In this document: positions 9,588 through 18,930 of the stretch, piece after piece
How positions within the stretch are numbered: position 1 is the stretch's first letter
How the letters are laid out: every line of letters starts with the position of its first letter
Notes under the pieces: generated by a model
What the model was told of the DNA's origin: nothing
The model's input: only the letters and a program-made list of their open reading frames with translations
Databases searched by the model: none
Made by a program: the position numbers and the translations under genes
Assembly: GCF_002093665.1 (NCBI RefSeq)
Contig: NZ_MRWE01000020.1
Coordinates: forward strand, 1 to 64,000
Length of the DNA stretch: 64,000 nucleotides
Direction: 5' to 3'
Source of the DNA: Rouxiella badensis
GTDB lineage: Bacteria > Pseudomonadota > Gammaproteobacteria > Enterobacterales > Enterobacteriaceae

Positions 9588-10568
9588 ATGGAAAGTCCAC
9601 TTTCCAAATCAGGAAACTCGCCCTCCATCAGAAATGAGGTTAATCAGCATGGCATTGGGGTCGCTGACCTAAAACTTTTACGCGTTTTTAAAACCGTGGT
9701 CGAAGCGGGAGGATTTACCGCCGCCTGCAATGAACTGAATATTGGCCTGGCGGCAATCAGTAAACAAATTTCCGATCTCGAGGTGCGTTTTGGAATGAAA
9801 CTCTGCACCCGAGGCCGTGAGGGGTTTTATTTAACCGAGCATGGCAAAGTGACCTACCAGGCCTGTCTCGACCTGTTTTCGTCGATCAACCAGTTCCGCG
9901 ACAAGCTCAATAATGCCCGCCACGACATGTTTGGTGAGCTGAACATTGGCATCATCGACAACACCATTACCGACTCAACCTCACCGATTATTCATGCACT
10001 TGGTGAGATTTACTGCAAGGCACCCAAAGTTAGCCTGCGCCTGCACGCAACCCAGCTCGACGAAATTGAACGAGGCGTGCTCGACGGACGCTTTACCTGC
10101 GGCATCATGCCGGTGTATCAGGAAAAGCCCGAGTTTGATTACTACTATCTCTATGAGGAAATAGCACATCTGTACTGCGGTGATAAACATCCGCTCTATT
10201 GTTTACCTGAAGATGAAATAACTCAGGCCCAGATAAAATCCGCCGAAGTCGTCAATCACTTTTATGCCAATCACAGCGAGAAAAATAATTATCTCGAATA
10301 CGGATCATCAAACGCCGTCGCGGTTCAGGTTGAAGCGGTGAGCCTGCTTATTTTAACCGGAAATTATATTGGCTTCCTGCCAAAGCATTTTGCCCTGCAC
10401 CTTTTTGGTGGTGAGAAATTAAAAGCCCTTCTGCCGAAAGAAATATCAATAGCGACGCCCTTCAGCCTGGTGGTGAAAAAAGGCAGCGCATTAAATTCGG
10501 TATTAACGCTATTTCTTCAGGCATTACAGCAGAAAGCAAAATCACCGCCGCTGCGGTCGGCGAGCTAG
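9588..10568 (+). CDS. LysR family transcriptional regulator
   Basis: 326-residue LysR-type regulator. The winged HTH occupies about residues 25-85 (LKLLRVFKTVVEAGGFTAAC, AAISKQISDLEVRFG), followed by an effector-binding domain of the periplasmic-binding-protein fold. It is divergent from the seven-gene lyase operon across a 201-base gap, the usual layout for a LysR protein controlling its neighbour. Its ligand is probably an intermediate of that pathway. No convincing T-N11-A box pair could be singled out in the gap. A GGGGGTAA sequence lies upstream of the start. Confidence 0.9.
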   Translation: MESPLSKSGNSPSIRNEVNQHGIGVADLKLLRVFKTVVEAGGFTAACNELNIGLAAISKQISDLEVRFGMKLCTRGREGFYLTEHGKVTYQACLDLFSSINQFRDKLNNARHDMFGELNIGIIDNTITDSTSPIIHALGEIYCKAPKVSLRLHATQLDEIERGVLDGRFTCGIMPVYQEKPEFDYYYLYEEIAHLYCGDKHPLYCLPEDEITQAQIKSAEVVNHFYANHSEKNNYLEYGSSNAVAVQVEAVSLLILTGNYIGFLPKHFALHLFGGEKLKALLPKEISIATPFSLVVKKGSALNSVLTLFLQALQQKAKSPPLRSAS

Positions 10569-10602
10569 ACCATCGTCAGGTTTTTAGGTTTACTTTGCAC
10601 CA

Positions 10603-10631
10603 ACGCATTGCACCATAAAGGCACAATGCGT
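10603..10631. terminator. weak inverted repeat between convergent genes
   Basis: ACGCATTG and CAATGCGT pair as an 8-bp stem with a 13-base loop between the end of the LysR gene (+) and the end of the alcohol dehydrogenase gene (-). There is no long T-run on either side, so termination is only possible. Confidence 0.3.
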
Positions 10632-10659
10632 CAGATTTTGCAGCGAATGCAATAGAAGA

Positions 10660-11751
10660 TTAAAGCTTGAGCGCGTCGGCCATCGCTTCAACGCGGGCGA
10701 AAGCGGCATACAGCGATTCGGCAGAGACCGGATGCGGCATATTGTGCATGTCTGGCGCATGCAGCGAAGCCTGAACGATGCTTTCGAGCTCTTCATCACT
10801 CAACTCGGCAATCTCGCGTAAACGTAAAGGCACCGCGCAGGCATGAGACAGCAATATCGCTTCGCGAAGCTCGTCATCGCTGCGGTTCTCCAGCGCCAAG
10901 AGGCAAAGATTGCCCAACCCCACCAGCAGTCCATGACCAAACTCGCGGGTCTTGTCACAAACGGTAAAACCTTCATAGATGGCGTGCGATGCAGCGGCGT
11001 GCGCCCCGCTGCTCATCAGCGACGTTAACCCGGCAAACATAAAGATAGCATCCAATACCTGGTCCAGTTCAGCGCTGGTCTTGCCTTCACGCACTGCGTC
11101 ACAGGCCGCGCCGCCGTAAAAGGCTATCAGGTCATAGCAAATGCGGCTGTTGGCGCTGGAGGATCGCGCGACGCCGCTCAGCGCGGCGTGATGGTTGCTG
11201 ATGGCGCGAAATTCATACCATTTCGCCAAGGTGTCGCCGAGGCCAGCCGCCAACCAACGCAGCGGCGCTTTCGACAACAGCTCACTGTCGATGATGACGC
11301 TGGCCGGTGCCTGCGGCAGCGGAAAAAGGTCACGAAAGTGTCCGTCGTCAAAATAGCGAATGGTCAGCGGCGTTACGGCGGCACAGGTCGCGGCGACAGT
11401 GGGAATAGTGACAACCGGTACCTGGGCCGCTGCACCGACGGCTTTACCGGTATCAAGCGACTTGCCGCCGCCAACGCTGAGAATAAGGTCGGCCGACAGC
11501 GTTTTCACCCGCTCGGCCAAACGCAGAATATTGCCCTCGCTGGACTCACCGCCAAACCACTCGGTGCCTACGACAGAGACCGGCGTCCCTTCGAGGTAAT
11601 GATTGATTTTATCCCCTAAGGCGGCCAAGGCCTGATGCCCGCCAATCACCAGCGCGCGCTTGCCCAGCAGGCTGCAAATTTCGCCCAACTGCGCCAATAC
11701 GCCCGGACCGCGCAGGACCTGCGCCGGGAAAATAATATTCTGTGCGTGCAT
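10660..11751 (-). CDS. iron-containing/glycerol dehydrogenase family oxidoreductase (HcxA-like)
   Basis: 363-residue NAD(P)-dependent dehydrogenase of the glycerol dehydrogenase branch of the iron-containing alcohol dehydrogenases. It shows the nucleotide-binding SVGGGKSLDTGKAV near residue 92, TIPTVAATCAAVTPL near 116, GLGDTLAKWYE near 170, and metal-ligand histidines in AAASHAIYEG and FGHGLLVGLG. The architecture resembles E. coli hydroxycarboxylate dehydrogenase HcxA (YbdH) more than GldA. It is a single gene between the LysR gene and the hut cluster, with no obvious operon partner. The substrate is uncertain: a 2-oxoacid, glycerol or another short polyol. Confidence 0.82.
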   Translation of the reverse strand: MHAQNIIFPAQVLRGPGVLAQLGEICSLLGKRALVIGGHQALAALGDKINHYLEGTPVSVVGTEWFGGESSEGNILRLAERVKTLSADLILSVGGGKSLDTGKAVGAAAQVPVVTIPTVAATCAAVTPLTIRYFDDGHFRDLFPLPQAPASVIIDSELLSKAPLRWLAAGLGDTLAKWYEFRAISNHHAALSGVARSSSANSRICYDLIAFYGGAACDAVREGKTSAELDQVLDAIFMFAGLTSLMSSGAHAAASHAIYEGFTVCDKTREFGHGLLVGLGNLCLLALENRSDDELREAILLSHACAVPLRLREIAELSDEELESIVQASLHAPDMHNMPHPVSAESLYAAFARVEAMADALKL

Positions 11752-11926
11752 GTACCGCCTCTCTCAACTTGCGTAATAGTGATGTTAGCAGGCTACCGGG
11801 TAGTAGCCGATGGGAACGGGTAAGCAATTTATGCGCCACAGTTCAAAGGCCGTGACGTAATAAATGGGTGCCAGCTGACACGGCACTCTCTCTCACAGGG
11901 TTTGCGTTATTAGCCAGTTAAATACC

Positions 11927-11964
11927 AAGGCGGCCAGAAGATGCTCTCTTCTGCCCGCCTTTTT
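11927..11964. terminator. long hairpin downstream of hutU
   Basis: AAGGCGG-C-CAGAAGA pairs with TCTTCTG-C-CCGCCTT, giving two 7-bp stems separated by one C-C mismatch around a short loop. A T-run follows on the + strand and an A-run precedes the stem when read from hutU. It lies 20 bases beyond the hutU stop and probably ends the hutH-hutU transcript. Confidence 0.55.
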
Positions 11965-11984
11965 AATCCAAACCCCTGACCTCA

Positions 11985-13667
11985 TCAGAGCATCGGCAGG
12001 TTCAGCTCGTGGGTTTTGGCACATTCGATCGCCTGTTCGTAACCCGCATCAGCATGACGCATCACGCCGGTGGCCGGGTCGTTGAACAGAACGCGAGCCA
12101 GTCGGGCATCGGCCGCCTCCGTACCGTCACAGACAATAACCATCCCTGCGTGCTGCGAGAAGCCCATGCCCACGCCACCGCCGTGGTGCAGGCTTACCCA
12201 GGTCGCTCCCCCCGCAGTGTTTAACAACGCGTTGAGCAGCGGCCAGTCAGACACAGCATCGGAACCGTCTTTCATGGCTTCCGTCTCACGGTTTGGTGAC
12301 GCAACGGAACCGGTATCGAGATGGTCACGACCGATGACCACCGGCGCTTTCAGTTCTCCGTTGCGCACCATTTCGTTAAATGCCAGACCGGCGATGTGGC
12401 GCTCACCCAACCCCAGCCAGCAAATACGCGCCGGTAAACCCTGGAAGGCAATTCGCTCACGGGCCATGTCCAGCCAGTTGATTAGATTAGCATTATCCGG
12501 GAACAGCTCTTTGAGTTTGGCATCGGTTTTATAGATGTCTTCCGGGTCACCGGACAGCGCTACCCAGCGGAACGGACCTTTGCCTTCGCAGAACAGCGGA
12601 CGAATGTAGGCAGGCACAAACCCAGGGAAATCAAAGGCATTTTCAACGCCTTCATCTTTAGCAACCTGACGAATGTTATTACCGTAATCGACGGTGGGAA
12701 TGCCCATCGCGTGGAAATCGAGCATCGCCTGCACGTGAACGGCCATCGAGGCACGCGCCGCTTTGACCACCGACTGTGGGTCGGACTTACGCGCCTCTTG
12801 CCACTGCTCGAGCGTCCAGCCCTGCGGCAGGTAGCCGTTGAGTGGGTCATGGGCCGAAGTCTGATCGGTGACAATATCCGGGCGCAATCCGCCCTGCTGC
12901 GCACGTTTCACCAACTCAGGCATAATGTCGGCGGCGTTGCCCAGCAGACCTACGGAAATGGCCTTCTTCTCGGCGCAGGCCGTTTCAATCATGGTCAGCG
13001 CTTCGTCAATGCTGTGTGCCTTGTAGTCGAGATAGCGGGTACGCAGACGGAAATCAATGCGCGACTCCTGACACTCTATAGCCAGCACACAGGCACCCGC
13101 GAGGACGCCCGCCAACGGCTGCGCGCCACCCATGCCACCCAGACCGGCGGTGAGGATCCACTTGCCGCGCAGGTTGCTGTCATAGTGCTGGCGACCCGCC
13201 TCGGCGAAGGTCTCATAGGTACCCTGAACGATGCCCTGCGCACCGATATAAATCCACGAACCGGCCGTCATCTGGCCGTACATCATCAAACCCGCCTTAT
13301 CCAACTCATGAAAATGCTCCCAGTTGGCCCAGTGTGGTACCAGGTTGGAGTTGGCAATCAGCACCCGCGGTGCATCGGTGTGGGTGCGGAAAATGCCCAC
13401 CGGCTTGCCGGACTGCACCAGCAGCGTTTCATCTTCTTTGAGGCTGCGCAAGCTGGCCAGAATCCCCTCGAACGCCGGCCAGTTGCGTGCCGCTTTGCCG
13501 ATGCCACCGTACACCACCAGATCTTCAGGACGTTCGGCGACGTCGGGATCCAGATTGTTTTGAATCATGCGGTAGGCCGCTTCAATCAGCCAGTTCTGAC
13601 AGCTCAACTCCGTGCCATGCGGGGCGCGAATGACGCGGGCAACGGCGGTTTTCTGCGGTGAATTCAT
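11985..13667 (-). CDS. hutU: urocanate hydratase
   Basis: 560-residue urocanase, the second step of histidine degradation (urocanate to imidazolonepropionate, cytoplasmic, NAD+ as electrophilic cofactor). The sequence has the NAD-binding [11 protein letters not shown] near residue 175, [18 protein letters not shown] near 137 and the family region [14 protein letters not shown] containing the active-site cysteine near 410. The length is typical. AAGGAG precedes the start. It lies 50 bases after hutH, so the two are probably co-transcribed from the HutC-controlled hutH promoter. Confidence 0.97.
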   Translation of the reverse strand: MNSPQKTAVARVIRAPHGTELSCQNWLIEAAYRMIQNNLDPDVAERPEDLVVYGGIGKAARNWPAFEGILASLRSLKEDETLLVQSGKPVGIFRTHTDAPRVLIANSNLVPHWANWEHFHELDKAGLMMYGQMTAGSWIYIGAQGIVQGTYETFAEAGRQHYDSNLRGKWILTAGLGGMGGAQPLAGVLAGACVLAIECQESRIDFRLRTRYLDYKAHSIDEALTMIETACAEKKAISVGLLGNAADIMPELVKRAQQGGLRPDIVTDQTSAHDPLNGYLPQGWTLEQWQEARKSDPQSVVKAARASMAVHVQAMLDFHAMGIPTVDYGNNIRQVAKDEGVENAFDFPGFVPAYIRPLFCEGKGPFRWVALSGDPEDIYKTDAKLKELFPDNANLINWLDMARERIAFQGLPARICWLGLGERHIAGLAFNEMVRNGELKAPVVIGRDHLDTGSVASPNRETEAMKDGSDAVSDWPLLNALLNTAGGATWVSLHHGGGVGMGFSQHAGMVIVCDGTEAADARLARVLFNDPATGVMRHADAGYEQAIECAKTHELNLPML

Positions 13668-13717
13668 TTTTCACTCCTTCATGATTTAAACGTCAGTATT
13701 CAACGTATTTTTTAAGA

Positions 13718-15265
13718 TTAACGAAAGCTTGGCAGCAGGGACTGAATCGGCTCAGGCCAGTGTTCACGGCTGGCCCACAGGCGCATATTTTCGACATCCG
13801 GCGCCATCAGGCGGTCGCGCTCGAGGAAGGCCACCTTCTCGCGTACGGCGTTGATTTCACCTTCGATAATCTCGGAGCTGCGCAGCGGACGGTTGAAATC
13901 GATGCCCTGCACGGCGGCCATCGCCTCAATGCCGACCACTACAGCGGTGTTAAAGCACATATCCCCCAGACGGCGGGCCGCATAGGTCGCCATCGACACG
14001 TGGTCTTCCTGATTGGCGGAGGTCGGCAGACTGTCTACGCTGCCGGGATGCGCCAGCGATTTATTCTCGGAGGCCAGCGCGGCAGCGGTCACCTGCGCAA
14101 TCATAAAGCCGGAGTTGACGCCACCGTCGTGCACCAGGAACGGCGGCAGACCAGAGAGACCGGTGTCGAGCAGCAGCGCGAGGCGGCGTTCAGAGATGGC
14201 CCCAATCTCGGCCACCGCCAGCGCAATAATGTCGGCGGCGAAGGCCACCGGTTCAGCGTGGAAGTTACCGCCAGAAATCACGTCGCCGTTCTCAAACACC
14301 AGCGGGTTGTCGGACGCGGCGTTGGCTTCAATTTGCAGAATTCGCGCAGCATGCTTGAGATTATCGAGGCAGGCGCCCATCACCTGCGGCACACAGCGAA
14401 TCGAATACGGGTCCTGCACACGCCCGCAGTTCGCGTGAGAGGTGACAATGTCACTCCCTGCCAGCAGCCTGGAGACGGCCGCCGCCACCGCGATTTGTCC
14501 CTCTTGTCCACGGGCTTCGTGAATACGCGCATCCAAAGGTTTGACTGAACCTTTAATCGCCTCGAGCGACAGCGCACCGGCCACCAGTCCGGCGGCGAAA
14601 ACACGCTCACCCTCAAACAAACCACGCAGCGCCAGCGAGGTCGAAACCTGCGTACCGTTGAGCAGCGCCAGACCCTCTTTAGGCCCCAGCACGAAAGGTT
14701 TGAGGCCGACAGTCGCCAGCCCTTCCACCGCAGATATTTTCACGCCGTTAACGCGGACCTGACCCTCACCAATCAGCATCAGAGAAAGGTGCGCCAGCGG
14801 CGCTAAATCACCCGATGCCCCGACCGAGCCTTTTTCGGGAATGCACGGCATCACGCCCGCGTTGAACAACGCAATCAGCGCCTCGATAACCTCAATGCGG
14901 ATACCGGAATGGCCGCGAGACAGGCTGAGTACCTTGGTTGCCATCACCAGGCGTACCACGTTGTCCGGCAGGTCTTCGCCAATCCCTACGCTGTGCGACA
15001 GCACCAGATTGCGCTGTAGTTCGGCCAGACGTTCGGCCGGGATCATGGTTTGGGCAAGCTTGCCAAAACCGGTGTTAATGCCGTAAACCACGCGTCCCTG
15101 CTCGACAATGCGCTGCACAGTTTCCTGCGATGCCAGCACATCGGCGCGCGCCGAATCAGCCAGTTCTATGCGCACATTGCCCTGATAAATTTTACGCAGC
15201 GTGGCCAAATCAACCTGACCGGGTTGCAGATGGCAAAGTGTCATATCTTTGGATGAAGAAGCCAT
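13718..15265 (-). CDS. hutH: histidine ammonia-lyase
   Basis: 515-residue histidase, the first step of histidine catabolism (histidine to urocanate plus ammonia). The Ala150-Ser151-Gly152 triad in [14 protein letters not shown] forms the MIO electrophile autocatalytically. [10 protein letters not shown] near residue 61 and QDPYSIRC are further family motifs. The ribosome-binding site CAGGAAT lies directly upstream and overlaps a candidate HutC operator (15274-15287), so repressor binding would block expression close to the start codon. hutU follows on the same strand. Confidence 0.97.
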   Translation of the reverse strand: MASSSKDMTLCHLQPGQVDLATLRKIYQGNVRIELADSARADVLASQETVQRIVEQGRVVYGINTGFGKLAQTMIPAERLAELQRNLVLSHSVGIGEDLPDNVVRLVMATKVLSLSRGHSGIRIEVIEALIALFNAGVMPCIPEKGSVGASGDLAPLAHLSLMLIGEGQVRVNGVKISAVEGLATVGLKPFVLGPKEGLALLNGTQVSTSLALRGLFEGERVFAAGLVAGALSLEAIKGSVKPLDARIHEARGQEGQIAVAAAVSRLLAGSDIVTSHANCGRVQDPYSIRCVPQVMGACLDNLKHAARILQIEANAASDNPLVFENGDVISGGNFHAEPVAFAADIIALAVAEIGAISERRLALLLDTGLSGLPPFLVHDGGVNSGFMIAQVTAAALASENKSLAHPGSVDSLPTSANQEDHVSMATYAARRLGDMCFNTAVVVGIEAMAAVQGIDFNRPLRSSEIIEGEINAVREKVAFLERDRLMAPDVENMRLWASREHWPEPIQSLLPSFR

Positions 15266-15273
15266 AATCTATT

Positions 15274-15287
15274 CCTGTATAGACAAG
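15274..15287. promoter_or_regulatory. candidate HutC operator upstream of hutH
   Basis: CCTGTATAGACAAG differs by one base from the reverse complement of CTTGTCTATACAAG, the 14-mer found at 18141. It is one of four near-identical sites placed before hut genes. It overlaps the hutH ribosome-binding site, 9 bases before the start codon. Confidence 0.7.
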
Positions 15288-15302
15288 TTAAGTGAAACAA
15301 AT

Positions 15303-15327
15303 TCCCGGGACGGCTGACCGCCCGGGA
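15303..15327 (-). terminator. hairpin downstream of the hut ABC transporter operon
   Basis: TCCCGGG and CCCGGGA form a 7-bp GC-rich stem around an 11-base loop. Read on the minus strand it is followed by AATTTGTTTC. It lies between the end of the ABC ATPase gene and the hutH operator, as expected for a terminator insulating the two transcripts. Confidence 0.5.
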
Positions 15328-15390
15328 TATCGGTTCGTTTGCGGAAAACTCCCGCCGTAAATAGGTGACTGTAAAGCGGTTACCGTTAAG

Positions 15391-16176
15391 CTAGTGCTCT
15401 TGCGCCTGTAGCGTCTCGACGCGTATTTCTTCCGTTACTCTGGCCTTTAATGCCATGAATTCCGGCGAGGTTTTGAGTCGATACTCACGAGGATGCGGAA
15501 AATCCACCGCCACCTCGGTCTTGATTCTTCCCGGCCGTGCGCTGAAAATCGCGACCTTATTGGCCATAAAAATCGCCTCGTCGATATCGTGCGTCACGAA
15601 AAGCACGGTTTTGCGCGACGACTCCCAAATCGACAGCAGCAGTTCCTGCATCATCACTCGGGTCTGGTTGTCCAACGCGCCGAACGGTTCGTCCATCAGC
15701 AGGATTTTTGGGTCATTGGCCAGCGCACGGGCGATGGCAGTACGCTGCTGCATACCGCCCGACAGCTGACGCGGGAAGTGATGCTCGAAACCACGCAGCC
15801 CGACCTTGTTAATAAAGTAGTCGCTACGCTCCTTTTGTGCCGCTTTGCTCACCCCGCGCTCTTCGAGGCCGAAACAGATGTTTTGCTGCACGCTGAGCCA
15901 CGGGAACAGCGTGTAGCTCTGGAAAACCATGCCGCGATCGGCCCCCGGCCCTTCTACCCGTTCGCCGTCCAGCCACACCTCGCCACGCGTTGGCTGGTCG
16001 AGGCCGGCAACAATGCGCAGCAGCGTCGATTTGCCGCAGCCCGAAGGCCCGAGGATGGTGATAAAATCGTTTTCATTGACCTGATAATCCACCGGCAGCA
16101 GCGCCTGCGTTTTCTCGCCCTTCGGGCCGGTGAAGATGCGTTCAACCTGTCGCACGCTCAGCTTGGGTTTATTCAT
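15391..16176 (-). CDS. ABC transporter ATP-binding protein (SsuB/TauB-type) in hut cluster
   Basis: 261-residue ATPase of the nitrate/sulfonate/taurine family. Walker A is GPSGCGKST near residue 43, the Q-loop is GMVFQSYTLFPWL, the signature is LSGGMQQR and Walker B is ILLMDEPFGALD, followed by FVTHDIDEAIF. It overlaps the permease gene by 4 bases. Its place between hutH and hutD/hutF, behind a HutC-type operator, points to uptake of histidine, urocanate or a related imidazole rather than a sulfonate (inference). Confidence 0.9.
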   Translation of the reverse strand: MNKPKLSVRQVERIFTGPKGEKTQALLPVDYQVNENDFITILGPSGCGKSTLLRIVAGLDQPTRGEVWLDGERVEGPGADRGMVFQSYTLFPWLSVQQNICFGLEERGVSKAAQKERSDYFINKVGLRGFEHHFPRQLSGGMQQRTAIARALANDPKILLMDEPFGALDNQTRVMMQELLLSIWESSRKTVLFVTHDIDEAIFMANKVAIFSARPGRIKTEVAVDFPHPREYRLKTSPEFMALKARVTEEIRVETLQAQEH

Positions 16177-17051
16177 TTAAATGCGCTCCAGACAAACAGG
16201 CGACGGTTGGCGGCTTTAAACAGGAAGTCCGACAGCAGGCCAATGCAGCCAATGACGATAATGCCGAAGATCATTTGTCCTGTGTTGAGCATCGCCTGAC
16301 TGTCGACAATCATGTGGCCTATCCCGCTTGAGGAGCCAATCAGCTCGGCGACGATAACGTAGGTCCATGCCCAGCCGAGCACCAGACGCAGCAGCTCGGC
16401 AATCTCCGGTGCGGCACCGGGAATAATAACCCGACGCACCACGCTGCGATTGGTTGCCCCCAGCGTATATGCCGCTTCAACCAGGTCGCGACGCGCTGCG
16501 CCCACCGTCACGGCCACCATCAGGGTTATCTGGAAGAATGAGCCGATGAAGATAACCAGTATTTTTTGCATCTCGCCGATACCGGCCCACAGGATAAGCA
16601 GCGGGACAAACGCCGAGGCGGGAAGATAGCGGCAAAAAGAGACGAACGGCTCGAAGAAGGCCTCGATAAGCTTGTAAGAGCCCATCATTATCCCCAGCGG
16701 AACGGCAATTATTGACGCCAGAACAAAGCCGCCCAACACCCGCATCACCGTCATGCCGATATCATTGGCGAAGTCGAACTGGGTAAACAGCAGCCAGCCC
16801 TCTTCCAGCATACTGGCAGGATTCGCTAAAAACGTCGGCGACACCACGCCGGTGAAGGTGACCAGCGCCCAGGCGACGAAAAACACCACAAAGAAGCAGA
16901 AACCCAAAAACCAGCGTTGGCGGCTGGGCACGGGCCGCAGCGGAACCATCATCGGGTTATGCCAGACCTTTTTGCTCGCCGGCAAAGGTCCCGGCTCGCG
17001 TTGAACTGACTCGGAGGGTTCCTGCGGTGCATGAGTAACAGGACTTTGCAT
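16173..17051 (-). CDS. ABC transporter permease (SsuC/TauC-type) in hut cluster
   Basis: 292-residue inner-membrane permease with a charged N-terminal tail and the family core, including the EAA-type segment AAYTLGATNRSVVRRVIIPG. The start at 17051 is preferred because GGGAG lies six bases upstream. The in-frame ATG at 17066 has no ribosome-binding site. It lies in an operon after the binding-protein gene and overlaps the ATPase gene by 4 bases. Confidence 0.9.
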   Translation of the reverse strand: MQSPVTHAPQEPSESVQREPGPLPASKKVWHNPMMVPLRPVPSRQRWFLGFCFFVVFFVAWALVTFTGVVSPTFLANPASMLEEGWLLFTQFDFANDIGMTVMRVLGGFVLASIIAVPLGIMMGSYKLIEAFFEPFVSFCRYLPASAFVPLLILWAGIGEMQKILVIFIGSFFQITLMVAVTVGAARRDLVEAAYTLGATNRSVVRRVIIPGAAPEIAELLRLVLGWAWTYVIVAELIGSSSGIGHMIVDSQAMLNTGQMIFGIIVIGCIGLLSDFLFKAANRRLFVWSAFK

Positions 17052-17068
17052 CAACGCTCCCTTCATGA

Positions 17069-18067
17069 CTATTTCGCAACCGTGGCGTTATTAACGTACT
17101 GAGGATCGAACAAGGTACTGATATCGGGCGTTTTACGCAGAATCTTCATCTCCGTCAGCAGCGTTGCCGCCTCTTGACTGAAGCGGGTTATCTCACCGCT
17201 GAAGAATTGTTTGTTCTGGTTGAGATCTTGCCAGCGCAGATAGCTCGACTCCTCGGCAAACTGCTTGCCGGTTTCCTTCACCGCCGCACCCATGATTTCG
17301 TTAGATTTTTCGGGGTCTTTCTTGATCATGTCCAGCGCTTCAAAGTAGCTGTTGACCAGCGCCTGAGCCGCCTTGGGATTTTTCTCGAGGAAGCTCGGCG
17401 TACAGCCCAGGGTATCCATCACCATCGGGTATTGCAGCGTGGTGGCGAGGATCTTGCCCTTGTCCGGGCTTTGGCGAATGGTGGAAAGATACGGCTCATA
17501 GGTCACCGCGGCATCATTTTGACCAGCGATAAAAGCGTGCGCGGCGGCGTCAGGCCCCAGCGTCGCCAACTTGACGTCCTTGACGCTCATGCCGTTTTTA
17601 TCCAGCATCCAGGCCAGCAGGAAATAGGAAGACGTACCGGGGGCGTCAACGCTGATGGTTTTACCCTTCAGGTCTGAAATCTTGTTGATGCCTTGACGCA
17701 CCGCGATGCCGTCCGCACCGTAGGACTTGTCGAGCTGCACTATCTGCTTGATAGCGACACCGGCTGCGTTCCAGGTCAGATAGGTTTCAACGGTGGTGGC
17801 CGCACACTGCAAGGAACCCGAGGCAATCGCCAGATGGCGTGACTGCTGAGGGACACTCTTCAGGGTGACGTCGAGGCCGTTTTTCTTAAAGATGCCCGCC
17901 TTGTCGGCAAGCGTGAGAGGAGCAAAACCCGTCCAGCCAGAAATACCAATAGCGACCGGGGTATCCGCCGCCTGTGCCGCGCCTGCGCTAATGCCCCCCA
18001 GCGCCACCGCCAGACTCAATAAGGTGAAGGATTTTTTCATTCCGGCTTTAGAAAACACGTTGTTCAT
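17069..18067 (-). CDS. NMT1/SsuA-type ABC transporter substrate-binding protein in hut cluster
   Basis: 332-residue periplasmic binding protein with a Sec signal peptide (MKKSFTLLSLAVALGG, cleavage near GAAQAAD at about residue 34). The mature domain begins VAIGISGWTGFAPL and contains LKGKTISVDAPGTSS, typical of the NMT1/THI5 and sulfonate/nitrate binder fold. GGGAG before the start supports 18067. It is the first gene of a three-gene importer. A HutC operator candidate lies 73 bases upstream, so it is probably induced with histidine breakdown. The ligand is inferred to be histidine or urocanate. Confidence 0.85.
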   Translation of the reverse strand: MNNVFSKAGMKKSFTLLSLAVALGGISAGAAQAADTPVAIGISGWTGFAPLTLADKAGIFKKNGLDVTLKSVPQQSRHLAIASGSLQCAATTVETYLTWNAAGVAIKQIVQLDKSYGADGIAVRQGINKISDLKGKTISVDAPGTSSYFLLAWMLDKNGMSVKDVKLATLGPDAAAHAFIAGQNDAAVTYEPYLSTIRQSPDKGKILATTLQYPMVMDTLGCTPSFLEKNPKAAQALVNSYFEALDMIKKDPEKSNEIMGAAVKETGKQFAEESSYLRWQDLNQNKQFFSGEITRFSQEAATLLTEMKILRKTPDISTLFDPQYVNNATVAK

Positions 18068-18140
18068 TTGCCACTCCCGTCGAAAGGTCCTGTCTTGGAA
18101 TAATGGCTCGCCGAAGAGGAGAGCCGTGCCACTGTCTATT

Positions 18141-18154
18141 CTTGTCTATACAAG
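18141..18154. promoter_or_regulatory. candidate HutC operator upstream of the hut ABC transporter
   Basis: CTTGTCTATACAAG has symmetric arms CTTGT/ACAAG. It is the best-matching of four copies and sits in the 270-base gap between the ABC binding-protein start and hutD. GntR/UTRA repressors of the HutC type bind such short palindromes. Confidence 0.75.
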
Positions 18155-18305
18155 CTGGTTTATAGATTCAGCAAACTTTATGCCACTTTTGACCGCGTCA
18201 GAAAGGTCGAAAAAAACGGGCTGGTGATTGAATTACCGGCTCTCAGCCACCTTATTGGGTGTTTATCCACCAGACTTATCCGGCAAGGAGATTAATTCGG
18301 TGCAG

Positions 18306-18328
18306 CATGCGCGCTATTTTGGCGCATG
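18306..18328 (-). terminator. short inverted repeat after hutD
   Basis: CATGCGC and GCGCATG form a 7-bp stem 10 bases past the hutD stop. No T-run follows on the minus strand, so it is a weak candidate. Confidence 0.3.
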
Positions 18329-18337
18329 ACTTTCTGC

Positions 18338-18922
18338 TCACAGCGGCAAAATCGCCGCCCACAGCAGCAGGCTATCGACACTCCTGGCGCGCAACAGCAG
18401 TTCGAGCGTGACGTCCTGCGTGTTGCTCCACACCACTCCCTGATTAGCGGTTAGCCGCTTTTCGTCCTGCAACAGCCATTCGCCCTTGAGCACCAGCAAC
18501 ACGCCTCCCATCAACAGCGGCGCGCAGAAGTCGTACTCCTTGCGGCTGACCACCGAACGGCAAGTGCCGTGACGGGTCATAATATTGAAATCGGTGGTGG
18601 TCCCGCCGATAAGCGTCGAGGTCAGTGGCACTTCGCCGGAGAAGGCAAAAGGTTCGCCGGGCGTGGTGAGCAGGTGATCCACCTGCCCTTCGGCAAACAG
18701 GTGTACGCCCTCGCCGGTCAGTAAGGTAATGGAGCGGTCGATGCCAGGAAACGCCGAGAACGGGCCGTCCTGCGCAATGGTGGCAACGCTGGCGCGCCAG
18801 TTAAAGTCTTTGGCGTCCTGCGGCATGCTGATAATTTCGCGGGTTTCGCCACCGCCGTTGCGCCAGGGTGTGACAGGCAGGCTGTCGATGCTGAAAAAGG
18901 TTAACGAATCGTGGAAACGCAT
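18338..18922 (-). CDS. hutD: HutD family protein
   Basis: 194-residue HutD-family bicupin. Family features seen are the N-terminal PVTPWRNGGGETREI near residues 17-31 and WRASVATIAQDGPFSAFPGIDR near 42-63. HutD proteins are widespread in hut operons. In Pseudomonas they have been proposed to limit hut expression or bind formylglutamate, but no enzymatic role is settled. It follows hutF by 8 bases, so both are read from the promoter region shared with divergent hutC. Confidence 0.92.
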   Translation of the reverse strand: MRFHDSLTFFSIDSLPVTPWRNGGGETREIISMPQDAKDFNWRASVATIAQDGPFSAFPGIDRSITLLTGEGVHLFAEGQVDHLLTTPGEPFAFSGEVPLTSTLIGGTTTDFNIMTRHGTCRSVVSRKEYDFCAPLLMGGVLLVLKGEWLLQDEKRLTANQGVVWSNTQDVTLELLLRARSVDSLLLWAAILPL

Positions 18923-18930
18923 AGTGGCTC

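Noticed and set aside
12711-13661. Long + strand open frame (316 codons) opposite hutU
   Set aside because: It is a codon-bias shadow of hutU, which is certain from its NAD motif and length.
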